Below are positions 51,286 to 61,504 of a stretch of DNA of 64,000 bases, piece by piece. The notes under the pieces were generated by a model, which made no database searches, was not told where the DNA came from, and was given only the letters and a program-made list of their open reading frames with translations. Origin of the DNA: Marinobacter salicampi (GTDB taxonomy: Bacteria > Pseudomonadota > Gammaproteobacteria > Pseudomonadales > Oleiphilaceae); assembly GCF_011074795.1 (NCBI RefSeq), contig NZ_JAAMPF010000012.1, positions 248,001 through 312,000 of the forward strand, read 5' to 3'. Position 1 is the first letter of the stretch, and each line of letters starts with the position of its first letter. A program made the translations under genes and the position numbers.

Positions 51286-52743
51286 ATGGATGACAAAATT
51301 TCCGAGCGGGAAAAGGGGCTGAACCGGGCTCAGGGCATCGGGTTGATCCTGGGCCCGTTATTTTTGCTGGTTGCTTTGCTGGTGCCGGCGCCAGCAACCA
51401 TGAGTACCGAAGCATGGCATGCCCTTGGCCTCATGCTGCTGATGGCGACCTGGTGGTCCACCGAAGCCATACCCATACCCGCCACTGCCCTGGCTCCTAT
51501 CGTCCTCATTCCCGCCCTGGGCATAGGCAGCATCAAGGACGCTACCACGCCTTACGCCCATCCGATCATCTTCCTGTTTCTTGGCGGTTTTACCCTGGGG
51601 CTGGCCATGCAACGCTGGAACCTGCACCGGCGCATAGCCCTGAACATACTTTTGACCGTGGGTAACCAGCCGAGGCGGCAGATTGCCGGCTTCATTCTTG
51701 CCACCGCTTTCCTCAGCATGTGGGTGTCCAACACCGCCACAAGCATCATGATGCTGCCCATCGGTCTTTCGGTGATCAATATGCGCGAAGGCCAGGGCGC
51801 TGATGCGGACCGGCGCTTTGCCACCCGACTGCTTCTGGCCATAGCCTACGCCGCCAGTGTCGGCGGTATCGCCACACTGATCGGTACGCCGCCCAACGCC
51901 CTGCTGGCGGCTTATCTGGTGGATAATCACGACATCAATGTCGGTTTCGCCCAATGGATGCTGCTGGGTGTGCCGGTGGCCGCCACCATGCTTCTGGCGG
52001 TCTGGTGGTGGCTTACCAGAGGCGATCTTGGCGCCAGCCCGGGCGGCAGGGAAAACACTCTGATCAAGGAACAGCTCAGCGAGCTGGGTAAAATGCAGCA
52101 GGGTGAGAAACTTGTCCTTGCGGTGTTTGTTCTGACTGCCTCTGCCTGGATACTTCAGCCTCTGCTGTCCGACACACTGCTGCCCTGGCTGAACGATACG
52201 GTTATCGCCATCTCCGCGGCCATTGCCCTGTTCCTGATTCCTGTCGAACTCCGGAAAGGTATTTTCCTTATGGACTGGACCACGGCTCAGGGCCTGCCCT
52301 GGGGAGTGCTGCTGCTATTCGGTGGCGGGTTGTCACTGGCAGGTGCCATCAGCAGCTCGGGGCTTGCGGAATGGATTGCCGAAAGTCTGTCGGTGGTCGA
52401 AACACTGCCGATTCTGCTAACCATAGCGCTGGTGGCGGCGGTCATCATCTTTCTCACCGAAGTTACCAGCAACACCGCCACGGCAGCGGCGTTCCTGCCC
52501 CTGATGGGCGCCCTCGCGGTATCTCAGGGGGCAGCACCCGAGCTGCTTGCCGTGCCCGCTGCCATAGCCGCCAGCTGCGCCTTCATGATGCCGGTGGCGA
52601 CGCCCCCCAACGCCATTGTGTTTGGCAGCGGCCACATGCGAATAGGCGACATGCTCCACGCCGGCTTCGTACTCAATCTGGCCGGTATCGTGGTTGTGAC
52701 GCTGTTGACGTACCTGCTGATGGGCATGGTTTTCGGTCTCTGA
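51286..52743 (+). CDS. DASS-family sodium-coupled anion symporter (SLC13-like)
   Basis: A 485-aa membrane protein with eleven to twelve helices. The two Ser-Asn-Thr motifs of the divalent anion:Na+ symporters are clear: MWVSNTATSIMMLPIGLSV and EVTSNTATAAAFLPLMGAL, each in an opposite repeat. TWWSTEAIPIPATALAPIVL is another family block. Substrates are dicarboxylates, citrate or sulfate; it cannot be told which. A GGGGAGG site lies before the ATG. Na+-driven uptake fits a marine habitat. Confidence 0.93.
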   Translation: MDDKISEREKGLNRAQGIGLILGPLFLLVALLVPAPATMSTEAWHALGLMLLMATWWSTEAIPIPATALAPIVLIPALGIGSIKDATTPYAHPIIFLFLGGFTLGLAMQRWNLHRRIALNILLTVGNQPRRQIAGFILATAFLSMWVSNTATSIMMLPIGLSVINMREGQGADADRRFATRLLLAIAYAASVGGIATLIGTPPNALLAAYLVDNHDINVGFAQWMLLGVPVAATMLLAVWWWLTRGDLGASPGGRENTLIKEQLSELGKMQQGEKLVLAVFVLTASAWILQPLLSDTLLPWLNDTVIAISAAIALFLIPVELRKGIFLMDWTTAQGLPWGVLLLFGGGLSLAGAISSSGLAEWIAESLSVVETLPILLTIALVAAVIIFLTEVTSNTATAAAFLPLMGALAVSQGAAPELLAVPAAIAASCAFMMPVATPPNAIVFGSGHMRIGDMLHAGFVLNLAGIVVVTLLTYLLMGMVFGL

Positions 52744-52798
52744 AGCGCCACCCTGCTACGCTGGGCTCGCCGGCGCCGGTAGAAGCCCGGTGCCGCGT

Positions 52799-53536
52799 CT
52801 AGCGCCCCGCCAGCATCTCGCAGAGCTTGGCGGCGTCCTTGGGTGCGCAGGCTTTCTCGTCATTGTCGAAGTAGCAGTACACATCCCGCCCCTCTTCCTG
52901 CCAGCGCTGGATCTTGCGGGCGTAGCCTGCCAGCGTGCGGCCGTCGTAGGAGCCGGTGTAGGCGGTCTCCTCCGGGCCATGCAGCCGGATATAGACAAAA
53001 TCCGCAGTGGGCCGCTCCGGGGACTGGTATTTCTGGTAGTCGTAGAAACACAGGGCTGCCTTGTATTCTTCCAGCAGTTCATACACCTCATCGCAGTGCC
53101 AGCTCGGGTCCCTGAATTCAAAGGTGTAGCGGTGCCTGCCCGGTAATTTTTCCAGGAAGGCTTCCAGGCGTTCGGTGTTCACGCGCCAGTTGGGTGGCAA
53201 CTGGAACAGAATCGGGCCCAGCTTTTTACCCAAAGGCTCAAGAGCCTCCATCAACCGGTCAATACCTTCGGCCGGATCCTTGAGCTTTTTCATGTGGGTT
53301 ATATAGCGGCTGGCCTTGCAGGCGAAACGGAAGTCGTTTGGTACGTCCTTCGCCCACGCCTCAGCGGTTTCCGGTTCGGGCAGGTTATAGAAGCTGTTAT
53401 TCACTTCCACGCTACGAAAATGCCGGGCATATTCCGGTAACAGCTCCTTGCCCGGCATGCGGTCGGGGTAAAAATCGCCCTCCCAGCTTTTAAAGTTCCA
53501 ACCTGAGGTTCCCACAAAAACCTGTCCCTGGTGCAT
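52799..53536 (-). CDS. DUF72 protein
   Basis: A 245-aa TIM-barrel-like DUF72 protein. It starts with GTSGWNFKSWEGDFYPDRMP and VEVNNSFYNLPEPETAEAWA. Later YVRLHG-like FVYIRLHGPE and a C-terminal VYCYFDNDEKACAPKDAAKL are typical. The family resembles sugar isomerases in fold but has no proven reaction. It is monocistronic, convergent with the DASS gene. Confidence 0.92.
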   Translation of the reverse strand: MHQGQVFVGTSGWNFKSWEGDFYPDRMPGKELLPEYARHFRSVEVNNSFYNLPEPETAEAWAKDVPNDFRFACKASRYITHMKKLKDPAEGIDRLMEALEPLGKKLGPILFQLPPNWRVNTERLEAFLEKLPGRHRYTFEFRDPSWHCDEVYELLEEYKAALCFYDYQKYQSPERPTADFVYIRLHGPEETAYTGSYDGRTLAGYARKIQRWQEEGRDVYCYFDNDEKACAPKDAAKLCEMLAGR

Positions 53537-53797
53537 ACTGTCGTCCTTCTCTGCGGTTGCTTTTGAAACCCTAAATGTTCAGGTGATTAGCAGTGCAAAT
53601 GATGTACAACGGTTCAACGCCAAAAAAGCAGATACCCTTAGGCTACCCCCGGCGTTCATCAAATAAAACCTTCCAGCCACGCAAAGGACACTCCGAGTGT
53701 GAGGTCAGGTCCATTACGCCATCTGACTCTCACCGGATTTCATTTGCAGCTACACTTGGGCCACAACCGGGCCCGGGAATTGAGGACACTGAAAAGC

Positions 53798-56554
53798 ATG
53801 TCAGCGCGACTATCAAACAGATCCGGCCTCTCTTTTGCCAGCCTCATCGGGGTCATTCTGCTGCTCAGCATGCTGGCACTGCAGATCCAGGCCGAAGAGG
53901 CCGTAGAAACGCCTGCCGCAGAGACCGAACAGGCGCCCTCCGACGAGAGCGATCAGGGTGACTCCGAGCAGGAGGTACCGCTACCTGCGGTTCAGCCCGA
54001 TATCGATGAAGAAACCCGGGAGCCCCTTGAACTTGACCTTTCTGAGGCCGCGACCTCAAGTATCGCAGAGCAGATCCAGGCATTGGAGCAGGCACTCGAC
54101 CAGCGCCTGGACGCACTGGAAGCCAGTGTTGAACGGCTGGAGTACGCCGAGACCCTCCTCAACCGGCTGAATGATGAGTACGACAGCTTCGAGCTCCGTC
54201 TGGAAAAGGCCGGCCTGAACCTGACGGACGAGTACGCCTCCCTGCTCAGGCAGAGACTCGACAGACTGCAGAGCCATGGCATAGCCGACAGCCTGATTGT
54301 CGGTATCCGGGAGCGTTTGTCCAATGCGAGGGAGGAGCAGCTCAGGCTGGAAGAGTTCGAAGCCATAATAGACCCCTCCGGCGATGTCAGCGGACAACGC
54401 CGTCAACAACGGGCTGAACTCCTGCGCAAACTCCATGAAGCGGTGACCAGCCATATCGATGTGCTTAACGAATACTTCAATACCGTTGCCACCCTGCAGG
54501 AACGTATGGTCGCCTACAAGGAACTGCTGCGTCAGCGCCTTTTCTGGCTACCGAGCGAGGCCACCGTTGGCTCCAATACCTTCGCCAAACTGTTCGAAGC
54601 CATGGTGTGGTTTGGCTCACCCAACCACTGGCGGTCTCTTCCGGATGACGTTACTGCCTCGGCCCGGGAGAGAGCGCCAAGCATTGCACTGGTGTCTTTG
54701 GTGCTGGCGCTGCTGCTTTACAAGCGCAGGAAGATACGGGCCCATCTGGTCAACTCGGGCCGTTACGTTGGCAATGTCACTCATGATCATATTGGGACCA
54801 CTTTTGCCGCCCTGGGCAACAGCTTTCTACTCGCCCTGCCCGATGTCCTGGTGCTTACCCTGCTGGCCCTTCTGCTGATGGAAGGGGGTCCATTCACAGC
54901 GGCGCTGTCCAATGGCTTCACGGCAGCCGCGGTCATCCTGTTCCTGTTCAATTTTGTCCGGAAGGTGGCCTTCAAGGGTGGCCTGGGTGAGTCCCACTTC
55001 CGGTGGCACGCCGCCACGTTGGCGGCCATCCGGCGTGAAACGCCAATGCTGATGCTGGTACTGATTCCGCTGGTTATCATCGCGCCTACTCTAGAGACGC
55101 CCGGCGGGGCTGACTACCGCAGCAGTCTCGGGCGTCTTATCTTTGCGGTGATCTCGGTCACCCTCGCCGTCTTTGCGCACCGAATCATGGGGACGGTCCG
55201 GACAGCCCGCTCGAACAGCAAATTTCTCAAGCTGCTCCACCTGCTTGCGGTTCTTGTGCCCCTGATTCTTACGGTGGCGTCCCTGCTTGGCTATCATTAC
55301 ACCGCCGTTCAGCTGGAGCGAAACGTCTTTATCAGCATCTGCTGGCTGGCCTTGGTAATGCTGCTCTTTTATTTAGGACTTCGTGCCCTGGCGGTACCTG
55401 AACGTCGGCTCACCCTTGAACGCCTACAGGAACAGAGAGCGGCCGAGCGCAAAATGGCAGAAACCCGGGAAGCGGCCGAGTCATCCGGTGAAGGGCTGCC
55501 ACCGGCGCTGGAAATGCCGGAAATGGACCTCAGGGATATTAGCCAGCAGAGCACGACATTGCTGCGTATCGTGGCATTCGCGGTTGCAGCCACCGGGCTG
55601 TGGTTGCTCTGGGCGAATGTGATCCCAGCTCTGCAACTGTTCGACAACATTACGCTATGGACTATCAGTACCGGCCTTGAGGATGCCGATCCGCTGCCCA
55701 TCACCCTGGGGGACCTCATGCTGGCGCTGATCGTTATTGTCGGTACCGTGGTCGCGGCCCGCAATCTGCCTGGGACCCTGGAAATCACCCTACTCAGCAG
55801 GCTCCATCTTGAGCCGGGCTCAGGCTATGCCATTACCACCATCATCACCTACATCATTGTATTGCTGGGGGTCATGGTGTCGCTGGCGGTGATCGGACTG
55901 CAATGGTCGAAACTGCAGTGGCTGGTGGCCGCCCTGGGGGTTGGGCTTGGCTTTGGCCTGCAGGAAATTGTCGCCAATTTCGTCTCCGGGATCATTCTTC
56001 TGTTCGAGCGACCCATAAGGGTGGGCGATACCGTGACCATAGGTGGTACCACGGGCACCGTCTCGAGGATCCGGATACGGGCCACCACACTGGTGGACTG
56101 GGACCGCAAGGAGCAGATCATCCCCAACAAGACCTTCGTGACCCAGGATCTGACTAACTGGACCCTGTCCGATCCCATTGTCCGAGTCATCGTCAAGGTC
56201 GGGGTAGCCTACGGTGCCGATGTGGATACCGTACAACAGGTCCTGATGGAGGTGGCCCAAGGCAATGTCCGGGTGGTGGATGACCCGGCGCCTGCGGTCT
56301 TCTGTGTCGGCCTGGGAGACAGCAGTATCGACTTCGAGGTCCGAGTCTTTATCAAGGATCTGCTGGACTATATGCCGTTGTCACACGAACTCCATGCCTC
56401 GATGACGACAGCCCTTCGTGACGCCGGGTTCCAGATCCCGTTTCCACAGCGGGACATCCATGTGCGTACCATGGTTGATACACAATCAGGGCGGCGCATA
56501 GAAACCCGGGACGACGATGAAAACCGGAGCCGGGCCCCGGGCGATGAGGTATAA
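53798..56554 (+). CDS. Large MscS-family mechanosensitive channel (MscK/YbdG-like, long N-terminus)
   Basis: A 918-aa membrane protein. A signal peptide (about 1-33) is followed by an acidic region and a long coiled coil (residues about 85-260), then seven to nine helices, and the MscS core. The pore helix block LGVGLGFGLQEIVANFVSG lies near 711-729, followed by LLFERPIRVGDTVTIGG and the beta-domain (VDWDRKEQIIPNKTFVTQDL). It gates on membrane tension during osmotic down-shock. The start at 53798 is chosen because of the signal peptide. The frame extends to 53699 without a better site. Confidence 0.93.
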   Translation: MSARLSNRSGLSFASLIGVILLLSMLALQIQAEEAVETPAAETEQAPSDESDQGDSEQEVPLPAVQPDIDEETREPLELDLSEAATSSIAEQIQALEQALDQRLDALEASVERLEYAETLLNRLNDEYDSFELRLEKAGLNLTDEYASLLRQRLDRLQSHGIADSLIVGIRERLSNAREEQLRLEEFEAIIDPSGDVSGQRRQQRAELLRKLHEAVTSHIDVLNEYFNTVATLQERMVAYKELLRQRLFWLPSEATVGSNTFAKLFEAMVWFGSPNHWRSLPDDVTASARERAPSIALVSLVLALLLYKRRKIRAHLVNSGRYVGNVTHDHIGTTFAALGNSFLLALPDVLVLTLLALLLMEGGPFTAALSNGFTAAAVILFLFNFVRKVAFKGGLGESHFRWHAATLAAIRRETPMLMLVLIPLVIIAPTLETPGGADYRSSLGRLIFAVISVTLAVFAHRIMGTVRTARSNSKFLKLLHLLAVLVPLILTVASLLGYHYTAVQLERNVFISICWLALVMLLFYLGLRALAVPERRLTLERLQEQRAAERKMAETREAAESSGEGLPPALEMPEMDLRDISQQSTTLLRIVAFAVAATGLWLLWANVIPALQLFDNITLWTISTGLEDADPLPITLGDLMLALIVIVGTVVAARNLPGTLEITLLSRLHLEPGSGYAITTIITYIIVLLGVMVSLAVIGLQWSKLQWLVAALGVGLGFGLQEIVANFVSGIILLFERPIRVGDTVTIGGTTGTVSRIRIRATTLVDWDRKEQIIPNKTFVTQDLTNWTLSDPIVRVIVKVGVAYGADVDTVQQVLMEVAQGNVRVVDDPAPAVFCVGLGDSSIDFEVRVFIKDLLDYMPLSHELHASMTTALRDAGFQIPFPQRDIHVRTMVDTQSGRRIETRDDDENRSRAPGDEV

Positions 56555-56565
56555 CACCGCCCGGG

Positions 56566-57369
56566 TCAGACCCCAAGGCGCCGGTAGACCGCTTCCAGAA
56601 GACTGTAGAGGCCAAAGGCAAACAGACCGGCTGCCACGATACCCAGAAGCCAGTCGCCATAGGGTGATGTTCGGAGCGTATCCAGGGCTTCCGCCACGCC
56701 CTTGATGTCATTGCCATAGGCCCGGCGGGCAGAATCGATAAAGAACCAGCCCACTATGACCCAGACCACACCCCGGGCAATTAACCCAAACTGGCACAGG
56801 GGGCACGCCCAGCCCCGATGATTGGGGGGAAAGGACATGTACTTTTCAAAGCGGGCGGTCCAGCCCTTGTACATATGGGCAAACCCCACCCCTATCAGCA
56901 CCACGCCAATAACTCCCATGACCATTTGCCCGGCCCCGGTGGCCAGGAACGCCTCCTTCTCACCGCCACCTGACCCCGAGCCACCGCCGTCGCTGGCGCC
57001 CATCTGGCTCAGAAGTAACTGGAGGGCCCAGTAGGCAAGCACGGTATGGGTGATGGCGCTGGCGACCAGGCCGGCCCTTATGGCCAGGCCCTTGGCGGAG
57101 CGGCCATGCCGGTCCGGATCGGCGATTGCCTGGGTAAACCGCCACAATACATAGCCCACCAGACCCACGATCATGATTGCGATCAGGGTCCGGCCAAAAG
57201 GCTGCCGCAGGATTTCCAGAATAGCGCCCTTGGAACCGGTGGTCTCACCGCCTTCTCCGATCGCTGTCAGGATGGCCAGGGCGCCAACCACAAGATAAAT
57301 CACGCCGCGGGCACTGTAACCCATGCGGGCGAGGCCCTTGAACGGCTCACGTACGTCTGACTTATTCAT
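56566..57369 (-). CDS. DUF1206 membrane protein
   Basis: A 267-aa inner-membrane protein with six helices made of three related two-helix repeats, each starting with a Gly-Tyr/Phe-Ala-Arg-Gly type motif: LARMGYSARGVIYLVVGALA, then GLAIRAGLVASAITHTVLAY and CQFGLIARGVVWVIVGWFFI. This layout is DUF1206. A Gly/Ser-rich loop GGGSGSGGG lies in the second gap. Function is unknown. It converges with the channel gene. An upstream hemerythrin gene on the same strand may be its operon partner (28-bp gap). Confidence 0.92.
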   Translation of the reverse strand: MNKSDVREPFKGLARMGYSARGVIYLVVGALAILTAIGEGGETTGSKGAILEILRQPFGRTLIAIMIVGLVGYVLWRFTQAIADPDRHGRSAKGLAIRAGLVASAITHTVLAYWALQLLLSQMGASDGGGSGSGGGEKEAFLATGAGQMVMGVIGVVLIGVGFAHMYKGWTARFEKYMSFPPNHRGWACPLCQFGLIARGVVWVIVGWFFIDSARRAYGNDIKGVAEALDTLRTSPYGDWLLGIVAAGLFAFGLYSLLEAVYRRLGV

Positions 57370-57397
57370 GTTTGGCCTCCGTTGCCAGGACGGTGCC

Positions 57398-57841
57398 TCA
57401 GCCTGCGCTCTGCTGTTCGTCCATCAGTTCGCGATAGCGGGAGGCCAATGTGGTTTTCTGGTTCTGGGACAGTACCTTGTCAGCGAGGGGGAAGACTTCA
57501 TCTTCTTCTTCGTCAAGATGGTGATGAAGCTGGTCCTGCAGTTTTTTGGCAACCGCCAGCCAGTGGGGAGAACTCATGTCGGTTTCAGTGAGCTCCTCCA
57601 TCATTTCATCCATCTCGTGATGCTCCGCAACACTGTGGCGGGCTTTCTCCTGGGTGAGATCATCTTTCATGAGGGGAATGTAGAAATGACGCTCTTCCGA
57701 AGCGGCATGATGACTGACCAAGGCCTTTACGCGCTCAAACAGTTCCTTACGCCCATCGCTGCTGCCTTCGGTCTTGCAGAGCTGGTCGATGAGTGTGCGC
57801 TGGACTTCATGGTCTTCCTTGAGCGCCGCGAAAATATCCAT
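57398..57841 (-). CDS. Hemerythrin HHE-domain protein
   Basis: A 147-aa helical protein with the HHE cation-binding pattern: His11 in ALKEDHEVQR, VSHHAASEERHFYIPLM, SVAEHHEMDEMM and LQDQLHHHLDEEEDEVFPLA. Two such HxxxE pairs bind a di-iron centre that reversibly binds O2 or senses oxygen/NO. A GAGAGGGAA site precedes the ATG. The DUF1206 gene follows in the same direction, suggesting a small operon. Confidence 0.9.
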   Translation of the reverse strand: MDIFAALKEDHEVQRTLIDQLCKTEGSSDGRKELFERVKALVSHHAASEERHFYIPLMKDDLTQEKARHSVAEHHEMDEMMEELTETDMSSPHWLAVAKKLQDQLHHHLDEEEDEVFPLADKVLSQNQKTTLASRYRELMDEQQSAG

Positions 57842-58202
57842 ATGAGTTCCCTCTCAAAGTAGTCGGCCCTGGTGCGGGCTTTGGTATTCCTGGCAACAGA
57901 TCCCAGGATATACCTTGTTTGCTCTGATTTTTCTGGTTCTTCTGTTTCCTGTATCGCCATTCTGCAATTGCTTCATGGCCATTTTCTGGCCTCTTCAAGA
58001 CCCCGGAACCTGGACACTCCAACCGAGCCTGAATGCTTCACCAACATATTGAACCACGCTGACCCTTGTCAATAGTTAGCACCCGTATGCAAATCGCCGC
58101 CACTTACAATGCTGTTAATGCATAGTCGGGTTGCCTATTCTGATTCCCGGCGGCAAGCTAGCTTCAGGTGATTGACGCCTGGGTAACGAGCAGGATGAAC
58201 AC
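57842..58202. other. Divergent intergenic region between hemerythrin and corA
   Basis: 361 bp without a gene. Short frames (such as 57872-58075 plus) have no start site or composition support. TTGTCA at 58066-58071 may be a -35 box for corA with GCAAAT at 58089 as a weak -10; no strong pair is visible. A GAGCAGGA site precedes the corA ATG. Confidence 0.4.
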
Positions 58203-59165
58203 ATGCTGAAGCTATTCAAGATTGAAAAGGGACTGATTCAGGAAATACCCAAGGCCACAGTGGAAGGCTATAGCCAATCCCAGTACCTGGAGCAGGCCCG
58301 CTGGATTGACGCCCATGAGCCCGACGATAAAGAGCGAGAGCTTCTTGAAAGCCTGCTGCTTACCGATGTACCCCAATCAAACGACGTCGAGGAAATCGAA
58401 GCTTCGGCCCGCTGCTTTGTGGACCAGGCAGGTATCCATGTGCACTCGCTTTTTCTGGCACATGCCGAGGGCCGGCATAAAACCATAACAGTGGCCTGTA
58501 TCCTCCAGCCGGAGCGGCTGATTACCATACGGGAGGGGGACCCGGCGGATTTCAGGCTATTACGGATGAGAGCCCGGCGGGGCCAGGTGGAAGCCCGCAC
58601 AGCATCAGAGCTCCTGGTGTCTCTGTTTGAGCAGAAAGTCGAAAACCATGCCGACGCCCTGGAGGACCTTCACCGGGAACTGGAAGCCGTCAGTTACATG
58701 GTGCTGGAGGATGAAGAGGCCGAACTGGACGAGGCCATCAGCAAGCTGGCCCGCCTGGAGGACAGCAACGGTAAGATACGTCTCTGCCTGATGGACTCCC
58801 AGCGGGACATTTCTTTTCTGTTGCGCCATCTGCGTGACCATCCCGAGCATCTCGATACCTTGCGAGAAGTCGTCCGGGACATTGAAACCCTGATGTCTCA
58901 CACCACGTTTCTTTTCGACAAGATCAACTTTCTCATGGATTCCACCCAGGGCTTTATCAACATCGAACAGAACCAGATCATCAAGATCTTTTCCATTGCT
59001 GCGGTGGTCTTTCTGCCCCCTACCCTGGTAGCCAGCATCTACGGCATGAACTTTGACTACATGCCCGAGCTCAAATGGGTTCTGGGTTACCCCTGGTCTC
59101 TTGGCCTCATGGTGGCGGCCGGCATAGCACCCTACTGGTACTTCAAACGTAAAGGCTGGTTGTAA
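58203..59165 (+). CDS. CorA-family Mg2+/Co2+ transporter
   Basis: A 320-aa protein with a large cytoplasmic N-terminal funnel domain and two C-terminal transmembrane helices. The pore signature Gly-Met-Asn lies at 281-283 in SIYGMNFDYMPEL, the loop that selects hydrated Mg2+. The second helix ends with a basic tail FKRKGWL. Members also carry Ni2+, Co2+ or Zn2+. It is a full-length, single-gene unit, followed by a VTT-type gene 152 bp later. Confidence 0.92.
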   Translation: MLKLFKIEKGLIQEIPKATVEGYSQSQYLEQARWIDAHEPDDKERELLESLLLTDVPQSNDVEEIEASARCFVDQAGIHVHSLFLAHAEGRHKTITVACILQPERLITIREGDPADFRLLRMRARRGQVEARTASELLVSLFEQKVENHADALEDLHRELEAVSYMVLEDEEAELDEAISKLARLEDSNGKIRLCLMDSQRDISFLLRHLRDHPEHLDTLREVVRDIETLMSHTTFLFDKINFLMDSTQGFINIEQNQIIKIFSIAAVVFLPPTLVASIYGMNFDYMPELKWVLGYPWSLGLMVAAGIAPYWYFKRKGWL

Positions 59166-59316
59166 TACCACGGTACTGCAGTGACTGGACACCTCCTGGT
59201 GGCCGGCATACGGTGATTCACGCCTGGGCCCCCAGGTATTACGATCAACGGGATTCAGAGCGGAAGGTTAACCTCACAGGACGCGTACACAGAAACAGTG
59301 CATAGGGAGAGTGCAT

Positions 59317-59943
59317 ATGGCAAATGGACCCGAACCTGCAGAGGACCCCACCCTTGGCAACCAGGGCCGGTTCAGCCAGTTCAGGGAACTGGGTGCCCGG
59401 CTGATCTATTCCAGGCATATGCTCTGGGGCATCGGTATAGCGTCGTTCCTGGAATCCATCATCGTTCCGATCCCCCTTGAAACCATCATGGTTCCCTTGA
59501 TGCAGGCACGTAGAAACCTGCTCTTCGTTATCGCTTTGGCGGCCCTGGCGGGGTGCATGCTGGGTGCCTCAATCGGCTACGCGGTAGGCTACTTTCTGTT
59601 CGATGCGGTCGGTGAGCAATTGGTCTCGCTGGTCGCAACCGAAGCGCAATATGAAAGTGTCAGGCTGCAGATGGAAACCAAGGGATTCTGGTTTGTCTTC
59701 GCGGTAGGCGTCATCCCCATACCGTTCCAGATTGCCATGCTTGCCGCCGGCGCCACCAAATACTCGTTTTTAATGTTTATTCTGGCGTCGACCCTGTCCC
59801 GGTCGCTGCGGTATTTCGGGCTGGCGTTACTGGTGCTGGTGGCGGGCAATCAGGCACAGGCGCTGTTTGAACGCCATAAAGTCACCGCCTCTGTTGTGCT
59901 GACCGTGATTTTCCTTGCCGTGCTGGCAACAACCTATTTCTGA
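59317..59943 (+). CDS. YqaA/VTT-type membrane protein
   Basis: A 208-aa inner-membrane protein of the DedA/VTT superfamily, close to E. coli YqaA: ESIIVPIPLETIMVPLMQAR, ASIGYAVGYFLFDAVGEQLVS and GVIPIPFQIAMLAAGATKYS. It has four to five helices. The ATG at 59317 is supported by AGGGAG at 59304-59309; a GTG two codons upstream is also possible. VTT proteins include lipid scramblases. A second VTT-type gene is at 21.4 kb. Confidence 0.85.
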   Translation: MANGPEPAEDPTLGNQGRFSQFRELGARLIYSRHMLWGIGIASFLESIIVPIPLETIMVPLMQARRNLLFVIALAALAGCMLGASIGYAVGYFLFDAVGEQLVSLVATEAQYESVRLQMETKGFWFVFAVGVIPIPFQIAMLAAGATKYSFLMFILASTLSRSLRYFGLALLVLVAGNQAQALFERHKVTASVVLTVIFLAVLATTYF

Positions 59944-60094
59944 GCAGGCACAGCCTGACACGGGAGAACCTGAGGAGATCTGAACAGACCGTAATCGCAG
60001 CCCAGGGGAATTGGCCTTTTGTTGCGTTCAAACATCCCCAACACTTTGGGTTAAACCTGACTAAAACACCGCCATCGCAAATTCAGGAGGATAA

Positions 60095-61483
60095 ATGCAG
60101 CGGACCGCCCTGACTCTGTCGTCACTCATCACCAGTATCATTCTGCTCATCATGGGCAACGCGTTCCTCACCACTTTGCTGGGTCTGCGCCTCAGTATTG
60201 AGGAATTCAACCCCTCGGTGATTGGCTGGATACTAGTTTTCTATTCGGTGGGCTTTGTGGCCGGCACCCTGTATGCAGGCCGGATCATCGAAAAAGTCGG
60301 GCACATTCGGGCCTTTGCGGTGTTTGCTGCAGTTCTTTCGGCCTCTGTCCTCATCTACCCGATGGCGGTGGAAGCCTGGCTTTGGGGCTTCCTCCGGGTG
60401 TTAGGCGGCTTTGTCATGGCCGGCCTGATGATCGTTATGGAAAGCTGGTTCAGCAGCAAGGCCGATAACAGGAACCGGGCCAGCCTGTTCGCCATTTACC
60501 AGATTATCTTTTTTCTCTCGACCGCAGGCGGCCAGGTGCTGATCCGTGTTGGTGATCCGTCCGGCTTCATCCCTTTTTCCCTGGCGGCCATCCTGGTTGT
60601 TCTCGCTCTCACGCCCCTGGCCCTGACCCGACGGGAATCGCCCACCATCACCCGGGGTGAGCGCATGTCCCTCAGGCACCTCTACCGTACATCGCCAGCC
60701 GGCACGGCCGGCGCCCTGATTGCGGGACTTCTGATCAGTGCCTTCTACGCCATGGGACCGGTTTATGCCAACCGCATCGGCCTTGATGTGACCCAGCTTT
60801 CCAATTTCATGGCTTCGGCCATCGTGGCGGCCATGCTTCTTGCCTGGCCTATCGGGCGACTGTGCGACAGGTTCGACCGTTACCGGGTCATGGTCATCTC
60901 GGCCATCATTGCTGCAGCCTGCAGCCTGGCCGCCGCCCTTCTGGGCGAATACAACATGTTGCTGCTGGTGTTCTTCGTCGGGCTTTACATGGGCATAGCG
61001 GCGGCCATCTACCCCATTGCGGTCGCCATTACCAACGATCTTATGGACAGCCACAAGGTAACCGCCGCCAGCACAGCGCTCCTGCTCAGCTACGGGGTCG
61101 GCAGTATTGTCGGGCCTCTGGTCAGCGCCTTGTTCATGGACCTGCTGGGGCCCCGGGGCCTGTTTGTGAGCAATGCGCTGATTCTCGGCGGGCTGATTGC
61201 CTTCATGCTGGTCGGTCCCGGGCGCGTCGCCCATCCTCCGGTTGCCAGACAGGAGCAGTACTATACGACCATACCCGAGGCGGCCCTGGGTATTGCCGAC
61301 ATCGACCCCCGTAACCAGGAGTTTGATGACCAGCATCCTTCAGAACCCGTGACTGAACAGGACACGGGTGGCTCTGAAGAGGCTGAGAGAGATGGGCACC
61401 TGGAGGCGTCCGGAAAGCCCGGCGAGTCCGGGCGAGCGACAGACATTGAAACTGCGCCGCCGGAGGACCGGCCGAAAAGCTGA
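60095..61483 (+). CDS. Major facilitator superfamily transporter (YcaD-like)
   Basis: A 462-aa membrane protein with twelve helices and a hydrophilic, acidic C-terminal tail of about 75 residues. FYSVGFVAGTLYAGRIIEKVGHIRAF corresponds to the MFS signature loop between helices 2 and 3. AMGPVYANRIGLDVTQLSNF and WPIGRLCDRFDRYRVMV are typical of the YcaD/UMF2 branch. The substrate is unknown. A strong CAGGAGGA site precedes the ATG. Confidence 0.88.
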   Translation: MQRTALTLSSLITSIILLIMGNAFLTTLLGLRLSIEEFNPSVIGWILVFYSVGFVAGTLYAGRIIEKVGHIRAFAVFAAVLSASVLIYPMAVEAWLWGFLRVLGGFVMAGLMIVMESWFSSKADNRNRASLFAIYQIIFFLSTAGGQVLIRVGDPSGFIPFSLAAILVVLALTPLALTRRESPTITRGERMSLRHLYRTSPAGTAGALIAGLLISAFYAMGPVYANRIGLDVTQLSNFMASAIVAAMLLAWPIGRLCDRFDRYRVMVISAIIAAACSLAAALLGEYNMLLLVFFVGLYMGIAAAIYPIAVAITNDLMDSHKVTAASTALLLSYGVGSIVGPLVSALFMDLLGPRGLFVSNALILGGLIAFMLVGPGRVAHPPVARQEQYYTTIPEAALGIADIDPRNQEFDDQHPSEPVTEQDTGGSEEAERDGHLEASGKPGESGRATDIETAPPEDRPKS

Positions 61484-61504
61484 TTCAGGGAACGGCCTGG
61501 CGGC

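Noticed and set aside
57872-58075. 67-aa plus-strand frame upstream of corA
   Set aside because: GTG start without a Shine-Dalgarno, and composition like intergenic DNA.
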